From Plantibacter auratus (GTDB lineage: Bacteria; Actinomycetota; Actinomycetes; Actinomycetales; Microbacteriaceae): a stretch of 64,000 nucleotides of DNA. The position numbers and the translations under genes were made by a program. The notes under the pieces were generated by a model. That model saw only the letters and a program-made list of their open reading frames with translations, made no database searches and was not told the DNA's origin. Shown piece after piece: positions 8,419-16,970 of the stretch (its first letter is position 1; every line of letters begins with the position of its first letter). The stretch covers positions 186,001 through 250,000 of the forward strand of contig NZ_JBOBFV010000001.1 in NCBI RefSeq assembly GCF_050587365.1, read 5' to 3'.

Positions 8419-9119
8419 CGCTGTGCTGCCTCTGTCTCGGGGTGGTGGGTGGTGCCGCTCGCGGTCGAGCGCAGCTCGGCGAGGTCGGCGACGGAGCGCC
8501 CGGCGAGGGTGTCCCAGGTGGTGTGGTGGGGGCCCTCCGGGATCGGCACGATGTGCGGGACGGACACGGCGATGGTCCCCGCCGCGAGCGCGGACGCGAG
8601 ACCGGTGGCGGAGTCCTCGATCGCGATGCACTCGCGCGGGTCGACGCCGAGTGCCTCGGCGGCCCTGAGGTAGGGGTCCGGATGGGGCTTGGGGTGCTCG
8701 ACCTCGTCGCCGGCGACGATGAGGTCGAACGCGTCGAACGGGATGCCGCCCGCGATGTCCTCGGCCATGGACCGGATCGACATGGTGACGAGCGCGGTCG
8801 GCACGCCGGCCTCCCGGAGCTCGTGGAGCAGTTCCTGGGCGCCGGGACGGAACGGGACGCCGCGTTCCTGGATGAGGCGCCGCACATGGTCCGTGAGGTG
8901 GGCGACGATCGTGTCCGCGTCCAGCGCGACGCCGCGGCCCTGGAGCACGGCGGCGGAGTCCCAGAGCCCGTTCCCGACGAGCAGGAGGCCGTCCTCATGG
9001 GTCCAGGTGCCACCGTGGGCCGCGACCAGCTCGGTCTCGGCCTCCATCCAGTAGGGCTCGGTGTCGACGACGGTGCCGTCCATGTCCCAGAGGACTGCGG
9101 CAGGGAGGAGAGTGGTCAC
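8415..9119 (-). CDS. HAD-superfamily hydrolase (beta-phosphoglucomutase-like)
   Basis: HAD phosphatase of 234 residues with motif I WDMDGTVVDTEPYWM (nucleophile Asp12, acid Asp14), motif II TMSIRSM, and motifs III/IV KPHPDPYLRAAEALG and IAIEDSATGLASA. A helical cap sits between motifs I and II as in subclass IA enzymes. The substrate cannot be read from sequence. It is co-transcribed with trmI through an ATGA overlap. A TAGCAT box lies eight bases before the GTG start, so the transcript may have almost no leader. Confidence 0.9.
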   Translation of the reverse strand: MTTLLPAAVLWDMDGTVVDTEPYWMEAETELVAAHGGTWTHEDGLLLVGNGLWDSAAVLQGRGVALDADTIVAHLTDHVRRLIQERGVPFRPGAQELLHELREAGVPTALVTMSIRSMAEDIAGGIPFDAFDLIVAGDEVEHPKPHPDPYLRAAEALGVDPRECIAIEDSATGLASALAAGTIAVSVPHIVPIPEGPHHTTWDTLAGRSVADLAELRSTASGTTHHPETEAAQR

Positions 9120-9150
9120 GGGGTGCCATGCTACCGGGTGGTGAAGCGCC

Positions 9151-9156
9151 TATCCT
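9151..9156 (+). promoter_or_regulatory. Putative -10 element for the PAC2 gene
   Basis: TATCCT lies about 45 bases before the GTG start, leaving a leader of roughly 38 bases with GGAG at the ribosome-site position. Confidence 0.4.
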
Positions 9157-9200
9157 GGATGGATGGTCGCGGAAGGTCCCCGTGCACCGAGGAGTGAGAC

Positions 9201-10127
9201 GTGACGGAAGACACCAAGGAGCCGCTGGGCGGTCGCCTGCTCGTCGTGGCGTTCGAGGGTTGGAACGATGCCGGCGAGGCGGCGAGCGGCGCGGTGCGCG
9301 TGCTTCGCGATTCGCTCGCCCTCCGCCCGCTGCTCGAGATCGACCCGGAGCCCTACTACGACTACCAGTTCAACCGGCCGACGGTCGGCGTCGACGAGGA
9401 CGGCAAACGGTCCCTGACCTGGCCCGGTACCACGATCTCGGGGCCCGACCCGGAAGCGGCGAAGCCTGCGACCCCCCTGGCGGAGGACGCTGCGCTCCGG
9501 GTCAGCGAGGGCGGCGGCGACAACGTCTACGTGTTGCTCGGTGCCGAGCCCTCGCGCGGCTGGAAGGCGTTCGTCGACGAGATCCTCGCCGTGATCACCG
9601 AGCAGCGCATCACCGGCATGGTGATGCTCGGTGCGATGCTCGCCGACGTCCCGCATACGCGACCCATCTCGGTCTTCGCGTCGAGCGAGAACGCGGAGCT
9701 GCGGCAGGCCCTGCAGCTCGAGCGCAGCACGTACGAAGGGCCGGTCGGCATCCTCAGTGTGCTGGCCGACGCCGCCGAGCGGCAGGGCGTCCAGAGTCTG
9801 TCGGTCTGGGCCTCGGTCCCCCACTACGTGCACAGCGCGCCCTCCCCGAAAGCCGTCCTGGCGTTGATCGACAAGCTCGAGGAGCTCATCGACGTCGTCA
9901 TCCCCCGCGGAGCCCTCGTCGAGGAGTCCGGCGAGTGGCAGAGCGGGATCGACACGCTCGCCGCCGAAGACGAGGACATGGCCGCCTACATCCAGCAGTT
10001 GGAGCAGGCGCGCGACACCGTCGAGTCGCCCGAGGCGAGCGGCGAGGCCATCGCAAAGGAGTTCGAGCGGTACCTCCGTCGGGACGAGGGCAAGGGCGAC
10101 GAGCCCTGGCGGAAGGACCGCGAGTAA
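9201..10127 (+). CDS. PAC2 family protein
   Basis: A 308-residue protein of the PAC2 (proteasome assembly chaperone 2-like) family, recognised by LLVVAFEGWNDAGEAASGAVR at the N-terminus, the YYDYQFNRPTV segment and the GMVMLGAMLADVPHTRP region. Bacterial function is unknown; the name comes from archaeal and eukaryotic relatives, and such proteins occur in actinobacteria with or without proteasomes. It stands alone on the plus strand. GTG is the start, with GGAG about eight bases upstream. No proteasome gene is visible nearby. Confidence 0.9.
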   Translation: MTEDTKEPLGGRLLVVAFEGWNDAGEAASGAVRVLRDSLALRPLLEIDPEPYYDYQFNRPTVGVDEDGKRSLTWPGTTISGPDPEAAKPATPLAEDAALRVSEGGGDNVYVLLGAEPSRGWKAFVDEILAVITEQRITGMVMLGAMLADVPHTRPISVFASSENAELRQALQLERSTYEGPVGILSVLADAAERQGVQSLSVWASVPHYVHSAPSPKAVLALIDKLEELIDVVIPRGALVEESGEWQSGIDTLAAEDEDMAAYIQQLEQARDTVESPEASGEAIAKEFERYLRRDEGKGDEPWRKDRE

Positions 10128-10173
10128 CCCGGTCCCATCGCGGTGGCGCGACTCCGGTGAGCCGCCGTCCTGC

Positions 10174-11412
10174 TCAGCGCACGCCGAGGAGCGCGTCGAC
10201 GGCCGACCGCGCGAGGTCGGCGTCGTCGACGCCGGTCGTCGCTGCGGCGTCGACGAGTGCGATGGCACCCGGGGTGTCGAGGTCGTCCGCCAGTCGGACC
10301 CGCATCGCCCGCAGCAGCTCGACGGCGGACGCTCCACTCGCGGCGTCCGTCGCGAAGGCCGAACGCCAGGTCCCGAGCCGACGATCGGCCAGGACGAGGT
10401 GCTCGTCGTGCCACTCCCAGTCGCTGCGGTAGTGGTTCGCGAGGATCGCGAGTCGGATGGCCGAGGGGTCTGCTCCGTCGGCGGCCAAGCGTGAGACGAG
10501 GACGAGGTTGCCGAGGGACTTCGACATCTTCGTGCCCTCGTAGGCGACCATGCCGGCGTGGCTGAACACCTTGGCGAGCGGGCGACCGGACAGCGCTGCG
10601 GCGTGCCCGGCGCTCAGGTCGTGGTGCGGGAAGACGAGGTCGGAGCCGCCACCCTGGACCGTGAAGTCGGATCCGAGGTGCTGGAGGGCGATGACCGAGC
10701 ACTCGATGTGCCAACCGGGGCGTCCTTGGCCGACGGGTGACTCCCAGCTCGGCTCGCCGTCGCGCGCCGCCCGCCAGAGCAGTGGATCGAAGGCATCGCG
10801 TTTCCCGGCGCGGTCGGGGTCTCCCCCGCGCTCGGCGAAGAACGCGGCCATCGTCGCCTCGTCGAGCCCGCTCTCCGCGCCGAGGTGCCAGACGTCGTCG
10901 GCCGCGGCGCGCACGTCGAAGTAGACGTCGTCTCCGGCGGCACTGTCCGGGGTGTCGACCGTGTAGGCGACACCGCGCTCAATGAGCAGCGCGACGGCGT
11001 CGGCGATCGGTCCGATGACCTCGGTGACCGCGACGTAGTCCTCGGGTGGCAGGATGCTGAGGCGTTCCATGTCGCTCCGGAAGAGTTCGACCTGGCTCGC
11101 TGCGAGTTCGATCCAGTCGACGCCGGTCGCGTTGGCCCGCTCGAGCAGCGGGTCGTCCACGTCGGTGACGTTCTGGGCGTAGTGCACCTCATAGCCGGCG
11201 TCCAGCCAGACGCGCTGCAGGGTGTCGTAGGCGAGGTAGCTCGACGCGTGGCCGAGGTGGGTCGCGTCGTACGGGGTGATGCCGCAGACGTACAGCCGCG
11301 CCGTACGTTCGGCGGAGGCCTCGATGAGACCGGCGCTCGGGGTGTCCCAGAGACACGGGGCCGTGCCGGAGCCGGGCAGCTTCGGGACGACCGGGGCGGA
11401 CCAGGCCCTCAC
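10174..11412 (-). CDS. mshC: L-cysteine:1D-myo-inositol 2-amino-2-deoxy-alpha-D-glucopyranoside ligase MshC
   Basis: Joins cysteine to GlcN-inositol using ATP, the third committed step of mycothiol synthesis; 412 residues. It is a cysteinyl-tRNA synthetase relative lacking the anticodon-binding domain. The HIGH-like motif is HLGH at 52-55 and KMSKS is at 295-299; probable zinc ligands include Cys43 and Cys238, with a His in FPHHD. GTG at 11412 is chosen because it gives MRAWSAPVVPKL and overlaps the uppP stop by four bases. The uppP-mshC order is conserved in other actinobacteria. Confidence 0.96.
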   Translation of the reverse strand: MRAWSAPVVPKLPGSGTAPCLWDTPSAGLIEASAERTARLYVCGITPYDATHLGHASSYLAYDTLQRVWLDAGYEVHYAQNVTDVDDPLLERANATGVDWIELAASQVELFRSDMERLSILPPEDYVAVTEVIGPIADAVALLIERGVAYTVDTPDSAAGDDVYFDVRAAADDVWHLGAESGLDEATMAAFFAERGGDPDRAGKRDAFDPLLWRAARDGEPSWESPVGQGRPGWHIECSVIALQHLGSDFTVQGGGSDLVFPHHDLSAGHAAALSGRPLAKVFSHAGMVAYEGTKMSKSLGNLVLVSRLAADGADPSAIRLAILANHYRSDWEWHDEHLVLADRRLGTWRSAFATDAASGASAVELLRAMRVRLADDLDTPGAIALVDAAATTGVDDADLARSAVDALLGVR

Positions 11413-12233
11413 GCGTTGATCACGCCCGTGCCGAGCAGCACCAGCAGGACGACGCCGAGCACGATGCGGTAGACGACGAAGGGCAGGAAGCTGCGCTTCG
11501 AGATGTAGCTCATGAAGAAGGCGATGACCGCGAGGCCGACGACGAACGCGATGATGGTGGCCACGAGCGTCTCGACCGGTCCGTACGGGCTCGGCTCGCC
11601 GATGCTCTTGAAGACTTGGTAGAAGCCACTGCCGAACACCGCGGGGATCGCGAGCAGGAACGCGTACCGCGCCGCAGCACGGCGCTCGTAGCCCATGAAC
11701 AGCCCCGCCGTGATCGTGCCGCCGGAGCGGGAGACACCGGGGATGAGGGCGAGCGCCTGGGCGCCTCCGAAGATCGCGCCGTCGCGGTAGGTCAGGCTCT
11801 TCAGGCGTCGCTTCTTCGCTCCGACGGCGTCGGCGACACCGAGCAGGATGCCGAACACGATGAGCATGATCGCGACGATCCACAGTGAGCGGAAGGTCGT
11901 CTCGATCTCGTCCTGGAACAACAGGCCGAGCACGACGATGGGGACGCTGCCGATGATGATCAGCCACCCCATGCGGGCGTCGGCGTCATCCCTCGGGATC
12001 TTGCCGACAAGGGCCTTGCACCAGGAGGAGATGATGCGGACGATGTCGCGCCAGAAGAACACCACGACGGCGGCCTCGGTACCGATCTGGGTGATCGCGG
12101 TGAACGCCGCGCCAGGGTCCTTCGCCCCCGGGAGGAACTCGCCGAGGATGCGCAGGTGCGCACTCGAGGAGATCGGGAGGAACTCGGTGAGCCCCTGGAC
12201 GAGTCCGAGGATGATGGCGTTGATGAGGTCCAC
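11409..12233 (-). CDS. uppP: Undecaprenyl-diphosphatase UppP (BacA)
   Basis: Membrane phosphatase that recycles undecaprenyl pyrophosphate for peptidoglycan synthesis; its overproduction gives bacitracin resistance in other species. It has 274 residues and multiple membrane helices. The active-site motif EFLPISSSAH is at 17-26 and the second motif PGVSRSGGT lies in the middle. A GTG start has AAAGG six bases upstream. It is followed by mshC with a four-base overlap. Confidence 0.96.
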   Translation of the reverse strand: MDLINAIILGLVQGLTEFLPISSSAHLRILGEFLPGAKDPGAAFTAITQIGTEAAVVVFFWRDIVRIISSWCKALVGKIPRDDADARMGWLIIIGSVPIVVLGLLFQDEIETTFRSLWIVAIMLIVFGILLGVADAVGAKKRRLKSLTYRDGAIFGGAQALALIPGVSRSGGTITAGLFMGYERRAAARYAFLLAIPAVFGSGFYQVFKSIGEPSPYGPVETLVATIIAFVVGLAVIAFFMSYISKRSFLPFVVYRIVLGVVLLVLLGTGVINA

Positions 12234-12347
12234 AGGGCACCTTTCTGCAGCCGGATGGCTGGTGTTCGGCCGGATCCGGCAGTCGTCGGCGGGGCGGCTC
12301 CTGGAGCGTCTCGCGGCGCGGAGGGCGCGGAGACGGACCGTGGGAAG

Positions 12348-13667
12348 TCAGTAGTCGAGGAGGAGGTCCGTGAGGACCTGCTTGCCAAACCCTAGCGCGT
12401 CGAGCGGCACGCGCTCGTCGACTCCGTGGAACATCGCGGGGAAGTCCAGGTGTTCCGGCAGGCGCAGCGGAGCGAAGCCGTACCCGGTGATGCCGAGGAG
12501 CGAGAGCGCCTTGTTGTCGGTACCGCCGGAGAGCATGTACGGGAGCACCGGGGCGCCGGGGTCATGGCGCCCGAGGGTCTCGACGACCGCGTCGACGAGC
12601 GGACCCGAGAACGGTGTCTCGAGGCCGATGTCGCGGTGCATGACGACGATCTCGATGTCCTCACCGACGATCTCCGCGACGCGCGCGAGCACGGCGTCCT
12701 CCTCGCCGGGCAGGGTGCGGATGTCGACGAGCGCCTCGGCGCGATCGGGGATCACGTTGTGCTTGTATCCGGCCTGCAGCAGGGTCGGGTTGCTCGTCGT
12801 GCGGAGCGAGGCCTGGATGAAGCCGGAGGCCGTGCCCGTCGCGAGGGCGAGCTCGTCCGGGCCGAGCCGTTCGGGCGTGGTGCCGAGGATGGTGGCGATC
12901 TCCCGGAGCAGCTGCTCGGTGGTGTCGGTGAGTCGGACGGGCCACTCGGTGCGTCCGATGGCCGCCACCGCTTCCGCGAGGCGGGTGACGGCGTTGTCCT
13001 GCACGTAGCGGGATCCGTGGGCCGCTCGTCCGGTCGCGACCAGTTTGATCCAGACGAGGGCCTTCTCCGAGGTCTGGAGAAGGTAGGAGCGGCGTCCGCC
13101 GAACGTGATCGAGTACCCGCCGACCTCGCTGATCGCCTCGGTCGCGCCGGCGAAGAGCTCCGGTCGTTCCGTCACGAGGTGGTGCGAGCCGAACACGCCG
13201 CCGTTCTCCTCGTCCGAGAACATCGCGATCACGAGGTCCCGTTCCGGCCGACGGCCGCTGCCGAGGATCTCGCGGAGCGACGCGAGGATCATCGCGTCCA
13301 TGTTCTTCATGTCGACGGCCCCGCGTCCCCACAGCAGGCCGTCCTTGATCTCGCCGCCGAAGGGGTCCACCGACCAGTTCGCAGGATCGGCGGGCACCAC
13401 GTCGAGGTGCCCGTGCACGACGAGCGCCGGCTTCTCGGGGTTCGCACCGGCGACCCGTGCGACCACGCTGGTCCGGCCCGGAGCGGCGTCGATCAGCTCC
13501 GGCTCCAGACCGAGGTCGCGGAGGTACGCCTCGACGTACTCGGCGGCCTCCGTCTCGCCGTTGGAGCGGCCCTCACCGTAGTTCGTCGTGTCCATGCGGA
13601 TGAGGTCCCGCGCGATCCGCGTGGTCTCGTCGAGCGTGAGGTCGGATGCGTCTGAGCCGGAGGTCAT
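12348..13667 (-). CDS. M20/M25/M40-family metallopeptidase (dipeptidase/deacylase type)
   Basis: Zinc peptidase of 439 residues, cytoplasmic with no signal peptide. Metal motifs are VVHGHLDVVP (His87, Asp89), GRGAVDMKNMDAM (Asp119 bridging) and FSDEENGG (Glu153/Glu154). A dimerisation domain follows, with the GRAAHGSRYVQDNAV segment typical of this fold. Substrate is uncertain; relatives include dipeptidases and ArgE/DapE-like deacylases. ATG follows TAGCGT by six bases, predicting a leaderless mRNA. It is 114 bases upstream of uppP on the same strand. Confidence 0.88.
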   Translation of the reverse strand: MTSGSDASDLTLDETTRIARDLIRMDTTNYGEGRSNGETEAAEYVEAYLRDLGLEPELIDAAPGRTSVVARVAGANPEKPALVVHGHLDVVPADPANWSVDPFGGEIKDGLLWGRGAVDMKNMDAMILASLREILGSGRRPERDLVIAMFSDEENGGVFGSHHLVTERPELFAGATEAISEVGGYSITFGGRRSYLLQTSEKALVWIKLVATGRAAHGSRYVQDNAVTRLAEAVAAIGRTEWPVRLTDTTEQLLREIATILGTTPERLGPDELALATGTASGFIQASLRTTSNPTLLQAGYKHNVIPDRAEALVDIRTLPGEEDAVLARVAEIVGEDIEIVVMHRDIGLETPFSGPLVDAVVETLGRHDPGAPVLPYMLSGGTDNKALSLLGITGYGFAPLRLPEHLDFPAMFHGVDERVPLDALGFGKQVLTDLLLDY

Positions 13668-13673
13668 GGTTCC

Positions 13674-13679
13674 ACGCTA
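13674..13679 (-). promoter_or_regulatory. Leaderless promoter -10 for the M20 peptidase
   Basis: TAGCGT, six bases (GGAACC), then ATG on the minus strand. Confidence 0.55.
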
Positions 13680-13796
13680 CCCGTCGGCCCTGACCGCTGC
13701 ACCTCTCCCCCGTTCTGCGCGGTCGGCGCACGGCCGGAAGCCGTCGAGAAGATCCTCTGGCGGTACGAGGTGGTGAACGGCTGTCGAAATCCGTGC

Positions 13797-13802
13797 TAGA
13801 GT
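13797..13802 (+). promoter_or_regulatory. Putative -10 element for tRNA-Leu
   Basis: TAGAGT lies 41 bases before the mature tRNA 5' end. It predicts a short 5' leader that would be removed by RNase P. No clear -35. Confidence 0.45.
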
Positions 13803-13843
13803 TTCTTCTCGTGCCCAGCGAAAGCCGGACACGATCACAACAC

Positions 13844-13927
13844 GCGCGGGTGGCGGAAATGGCAGACGCGCTAGCTTGAGGTGCTAGTGCCCTTACGGGC
13901 GTGGGGGTTCAAGTCCCCCTTCGCGCA
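13844..13927 (+). tRNA. tRNA-Leu (anticodon GAG)
   Basis: Class II tRNA of 84 bases. The acceptor stem GCGCGGG pairs with TTCGCGC, ending in two G-U pairs. The D arm is GCG/CGC, the anticodon stem CTAGC/GCTAG has loop TTGAGGT and so anticodon GAG, the long variable arm is TGCCCTTACGGGCG, and the T arm is GGGGG-TTCAAGT-CCCCC. The discriminator base is A and CCA is not encoded. Confidence 0.97.
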
Positions 13928-13945
13928 CACCGTGTTGAGACGGCG

Positions 13946-13981
13946 AACGGCCGGAGCGAAAGCTCCGGCCGTTCTTGTTTT
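13946..13981 (+). terminator. Intrinsic terminator after tRNA-Leu
   Basis: A perfect 12-base-pair stem (AACGGCCGGAGC with its complement) closes a GAAA tetraloop and is followed by CTTGTTTT. Confidence 0.9.
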
Positions 13982-14051
13982 CCCGCCGGACTCCACGAGA
14001 CGCGGACACCCGAGATCGTCTTCGGCCAGAGCGAAAACCGGCGCACCTCCC

Positions 14052-14096
14052 CCGGTCCCTGAGCCTGCACCGCCGGTCCCTGAGCCTGTCGAAGGG
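14052..14096. repeat. REP-like intergenic repeat, two tandem partial copies
   Basis: CCGGTCCCTGAGCCTG occurs at 14052-14067 and again at 14073-14088, 21 bases apart. The second copy continues as TCGAAGGG. The longer form, GGTCCCTGAGCCTG followed by TCGAAGGG, resembles an intergenic repeat I recall from high-GC actinobacterial genomes. It lies between the tRNA terminator and the convergent helicase gene. Confidence 0.6.
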
Positions 14097-14155
14097 CAGC
14101 TCCGGCGGACCGACCGCGAAGCAGGGGAACGCGCGCGCGAGAAGAAGTGCTGTCC

Positions 14156-15973
14156 TCAGTGCCCGTGGCCGAGGCGCCGACGGAGCAGGTCGATGCGCGA
14201 CTGCAGCTGCGTCACGCTCGCCTGTGCCACGGCGGGGCCGCCGCAGACGCGTCGCAGTTCGGCGTGCACGAGTCCGTGCGGCTCCTTCGTGTGCTTGGCG
14301 TAGAGGCCGACCAGGGTGTTGAGCACCTGGCGCTGCTCCTTGAGGGTGCGGTAGAGCGGAGCGGGGATGTCCGCCTGCGGACTCGGCGAGGCGGCGTTCT
14401 TGTCGACGAACGCCCCGCGCTTGGCCTGGCGGCTCTGGCGCTGCACGAGCAGCTCGTGCACCTGTTCAGGCTCGAGGAGCCCGGGGAACCCGATGAAGTC
14501 GAACTCCTCCTCGGTGCCCGGCTGGGCGAGCTCGCCGAACTCGTCGCCGTCGAACACCACCCGGTCGAAGTGCGCGTCCGAGGAGACGGCCTGCCAGGTG
14601 AACTCCTCGAGGAGTGAGTCGGAAGCCTTGTCCTCGCGCTCCGCGGCCGCCATCATCGCGTCCTCCGGGTTGAAGAGGTCGCCCTCCGCGTCCGGGTCGC
14701 TCGGGCGGTCGAGTGCGTGGTCGCGTTCGAGCTCGAGTTTCTCAGCGAGGGCCATCAGGTTCGGCACGTTCGGGAGGAAGATGCTCGCGATCTCGCCGCG
14801 TCGACGTGCCCGGACGAATCGCCCGATCGCCTGCGCGAAGAACAGCGGCGTGGCGGACGACGTCGCGTAGACGCCGACGGCGAGTCGTGGGACGTCCACG
14901 CCTTCCGACACCATGCGGACCGCGACCATCCAGCGCTTGGTGTTCCCCGAGAAGTCGGCGATCCGGTCGCTGGCCTCCTTCTCGTCGGAGAGGACGATCG
15001 TGGGCTGCTCCCCCGTCAGCTCGTGCAGGATGGCGGCGTAGGCTCGCGCGGTCGTCTGGTCGGTGGCGATCACCAGTCCGCCGGCGTCGGGGACCGCCTG
15101 ACGGACCTCGGACAGTCGGAGGTCGGCGGACTTCAGGACCGCCGGGATCCAGTCACCCTGGGGGTCGAGGGCGGTGCGCCAGGCCGCGGAGGTGATGTCC
15201 TTCGTGTTGCCCTCGCCGAGGCGGGCCTCCATCTCGTCGCCGGCCTTGGTCCGCCAGCGCATGTGGCCGGCGTAGACCATGAAGAGCACCGGACGGACGA
15301 CCCCGTCCTGGAGTGCTCGACCGTACCCGTAGTTGTAGTCGGTGACGGAGGTCCGGATGCCCTGGTGATCCGGCTGGTAGACCACGAACGGGATCGGTGC
15401 CGTGTCTGACCGGAACGGGGTCCCGGTCAGGGACAGGCGACGGGTCGCCCGCGAGAAGGCCTCGTGGATGCCGTCGCCCCAGCTCAGGGCGTCGCCGCCG
15501 TGGTGGACCTCGTCGAGGATGACGAGGGTGCGACCCGAATCGGTCGTGCGCTGATGCACGGGCGGGTTCGCCGCGACCTGGGCGTAGGTGACCGCGACAC
15601 CGTGGTAGTGGCGGCCGAAGACCTGATCGCGGTTCGCGAAGTTCGGGTCGAGGCGGATGCCGACCCGGCTCGCGGCCTCGGCCCACTGGCGCTTCAGATG
15701 ATCGGTCGGGGCGACGACCGTGATGCGGTCGATCGTTCCGCGATGGAGGAGTTCGGAGGCGAGCCGAAGCGCGAACGTCGTCTTGCCTGCGCCCGGTGTC
15801 GCCGCCGCGAGGAAGTCACGGGGTTCGGTCGTGAAGTACTGCTCGAGCGCCTCGGCCTGCCAGGCTCGAAGTTTGCTCGCCGTGCCCCACGCTGCGCGTT
15901 CCGGGAAGGCCGGTGAGAGGTGTTCGGCTGCGGACCCGCCCAGGTGCTGGGTCGAAGAGATTTCCGCGTTCAC
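14156..15973 (-). CDS. SF2 DEAD/DEAH-box helicase with a probable DNA-damage promoter
   Basis: A 605-residue superfamily 2 ATPase. Walker A TPGAGKTT is at 59-66, the DEVH box at 154-157 (DEVHHGGD), motif III SLTGTPFRSD, and the C-terminal RecA domain holds VRMVSEGVDVPRL and QAIGRFVRARR. The domain layout resembles XPB/UvsW/RadD-like repair helicases; the exact family is not certain. GTG at 15973 is preferred: it has no ribosome site, but it lies eight bases after TACAGT, consistent with a leaderless or near-leaderless mRNA. A PafBC-type element sits directly upstream. Confidence 0.85.
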   Translation of the reverse strand: MNAEISSTQHLGGSAAEHLSPAFPERAAWGTASKLRAWQAEALEQYFTTEPRDFLAAATPGAGKTTFALRLASELLHRGTIDRITVVAPTDHLKRQWAEAASRVGIRLDPNFANRDQVFGRHYHGVAVTYAQVAANPPVHQRTTDSGRTLVILDEVHHGGDALSWGDGIHEAFSRATRRLSLTGTPFRSDTAPIPFVVYQPDHQGIRTSVTDYNYGYGRALQDGVVRPVLFMVYAGHMRWRTKAGDEMEARLGEGNTKDITSAAWRTALDPQGDWIPAVLKSADLRLSEVRQAVPDAGGLVIATDQTTARAYAAILHELTGEQPTIVLSDEKEASDRIADFSGNTKRWMVAVRMVSEGVDVPRLAVGVYATSSATPLFFAQAIGRFVRARRRGEIASIFLPNVPNLMALAEKLELERDHALDRPSDPDAEGDLFNPEDAMMAAAEREDKASDSLLEEFTWQAVSSDAHFDRVVFDGDEFGELAQPGTEEEFDFIGFPGLLEPEQVHELLVQRQSRQAKRGAFVDKNAASPSPQADIPAPLYRTLKEQRQVLNTLVGLYAKHTKEPHGLVHAELRRVCGGPAVAQASVTQLQSRIDLLRRRLGHGH

Positions 15974-15981
15974 TGGAGACC

Positions 15982-16004
15982 ACTGTACCCGGCCGCACCG
16001 ACAC
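15982..16004 (-). promoter_or_regulatory. RecA-NDp/PafBC-type promoter of the SF2 helicase
   Basis: On the minus strand GTGTCGGTG, eight bases, then TACAGT, eight bases before the GTG start. The published mycobacterial consensus is TTGTCRGTG-N8-TAnnnT; only the first T differs. Confidence 0.75.
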
Positions 16005-16121
16005 CGCCGACCATCGTGTGCGTCCCCGACACCCATCCGGATGTCCGACTCGCGACTGATCCGCCAGCCGAGGGGCGGGCGTACGCTGGAGGTTCCGGAT
16101 GCACAGCAGGAGGAACCACCC

Positions 16122-16931
16122 ATGACCGAACAGCACCATCCCTGGTCGCGGTACGTCGCCATCGGCGACTCGTTCACGGAGGGGATCGGCGATCCCGAGC
16201 CGGGGGCGCCGGGCGGGCACCGCGGATGGGCCGATCGCGTCGCCGAGGTGCTGGCCGCGCAGAACTCGGACTTCGCCTACGCCAACCTCGCGGTGCGCGG
16301 CAAGCTCGCTCAGCAGATCCTCGACGACCAGGTGGAGCCGGCCCTGGAGCTGCACCCGGACCTCATCACGATCTCGGCGGGCGGCAACGACGTGATCCGG
16401 CCCGGCACAGACCCCGACGACATCGCCAGACGACTCGAGCAGGCGATCATCCGACTCCGGAGCGACGGAGCGACGGTCGTGCTGTTCACCGGCGTGGACG
16501 TCGGCTTCTCCCCCGTCTTCCGGAGCATCCGCGGCAAGGTCGCGATCTACAACGAGAACCTGCGGGCCATCGCCGCCCGACACGACTGCATCATCGCCGA
16601 CCAGTGGGCCCTCCAGGCGATCCAGGATCCGCGGATGTGGGCACCGGACCGCCTGCACCTGAACGCGCTCGGCCACCACGAGGTCGCCCGCCTCGTCCTG
16701 CACGCGCTGAACGTCGAGAACGACCTCAAGCCGCTGCAGCCGGAGCCGCTCCCCGTCAGGCGTTGGCGTCAGGCCCGGACCGAGGACTTCGCCTGGGCGC
16801 GTGAGTACCTCGTGCCGTGGGTGCTCCGTCGGGTGCGGCACCAGTCGTCCGGCGACCACATCACCGCCAAGCGACCGCTCGCCGGCCCGTTCCTCACGGT
16901 CGCAGCGCAGGACCAGGAACTCGACGTCTGA
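16122..16931 (+). CDS. SGNH/GDSL-family hydrolase
   Basis: Predicted cytoplasmic esterase or lipase of 269 residues. Block I AIGDSFTEG carries the nucleophilic serine, block III is SAGGNDVIRPG, and block V is DRLHLNALGHHEVARL with the catalytic Asp/His. No signal peptide is seen. ATG is preceded by AGGAGGA, one of the best ribosome sites in the window. It is divergent from the SF2 helicase gene. The substrate is unknown. Confidence 0.9.
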   Translation: MTEQHHPWSRYVAIGDSFTEGIGDPEPGAPGGHRGWADRVAEVLAAQNSDFAYANLAVRGKLAQQILDDQVEPALELHPDLITISAGGNDVIRPGTDPDDIARRLEQAIIRLRSDGATVVLFTGVDVGFSPVFRSIRGKVAIYNENLRAIAARHDCIIADQWALQAIQDPRMWAPDRLHLNALGHHEVARLVLHALNVENDLKPLQPEPLPVRRWRQARTEDFAWAREYLVPWVLRRVRHQSSGDHITAKRPLAGPFLTVAAQDQELDV

Positions 16932-16970
16932 CCGTCCGGCCGATCACCCGGGCTCCGGCGTCTGCTGCGG

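Noticed and set aside
12269..12280. Palindrome GCCGGATCCGGC between the M20 peptidase and uppP
   Set aside because: It is perfect but has no loop and no U tract, and such short GC palindromes are expected in this composition. Not called a terminator or operator.
13844..13931. Encoded CCA end on tRNA-Leu
   Set aside because: The discriminator A at 13927 is followed by CAC, so the CCA tail is not encoded.
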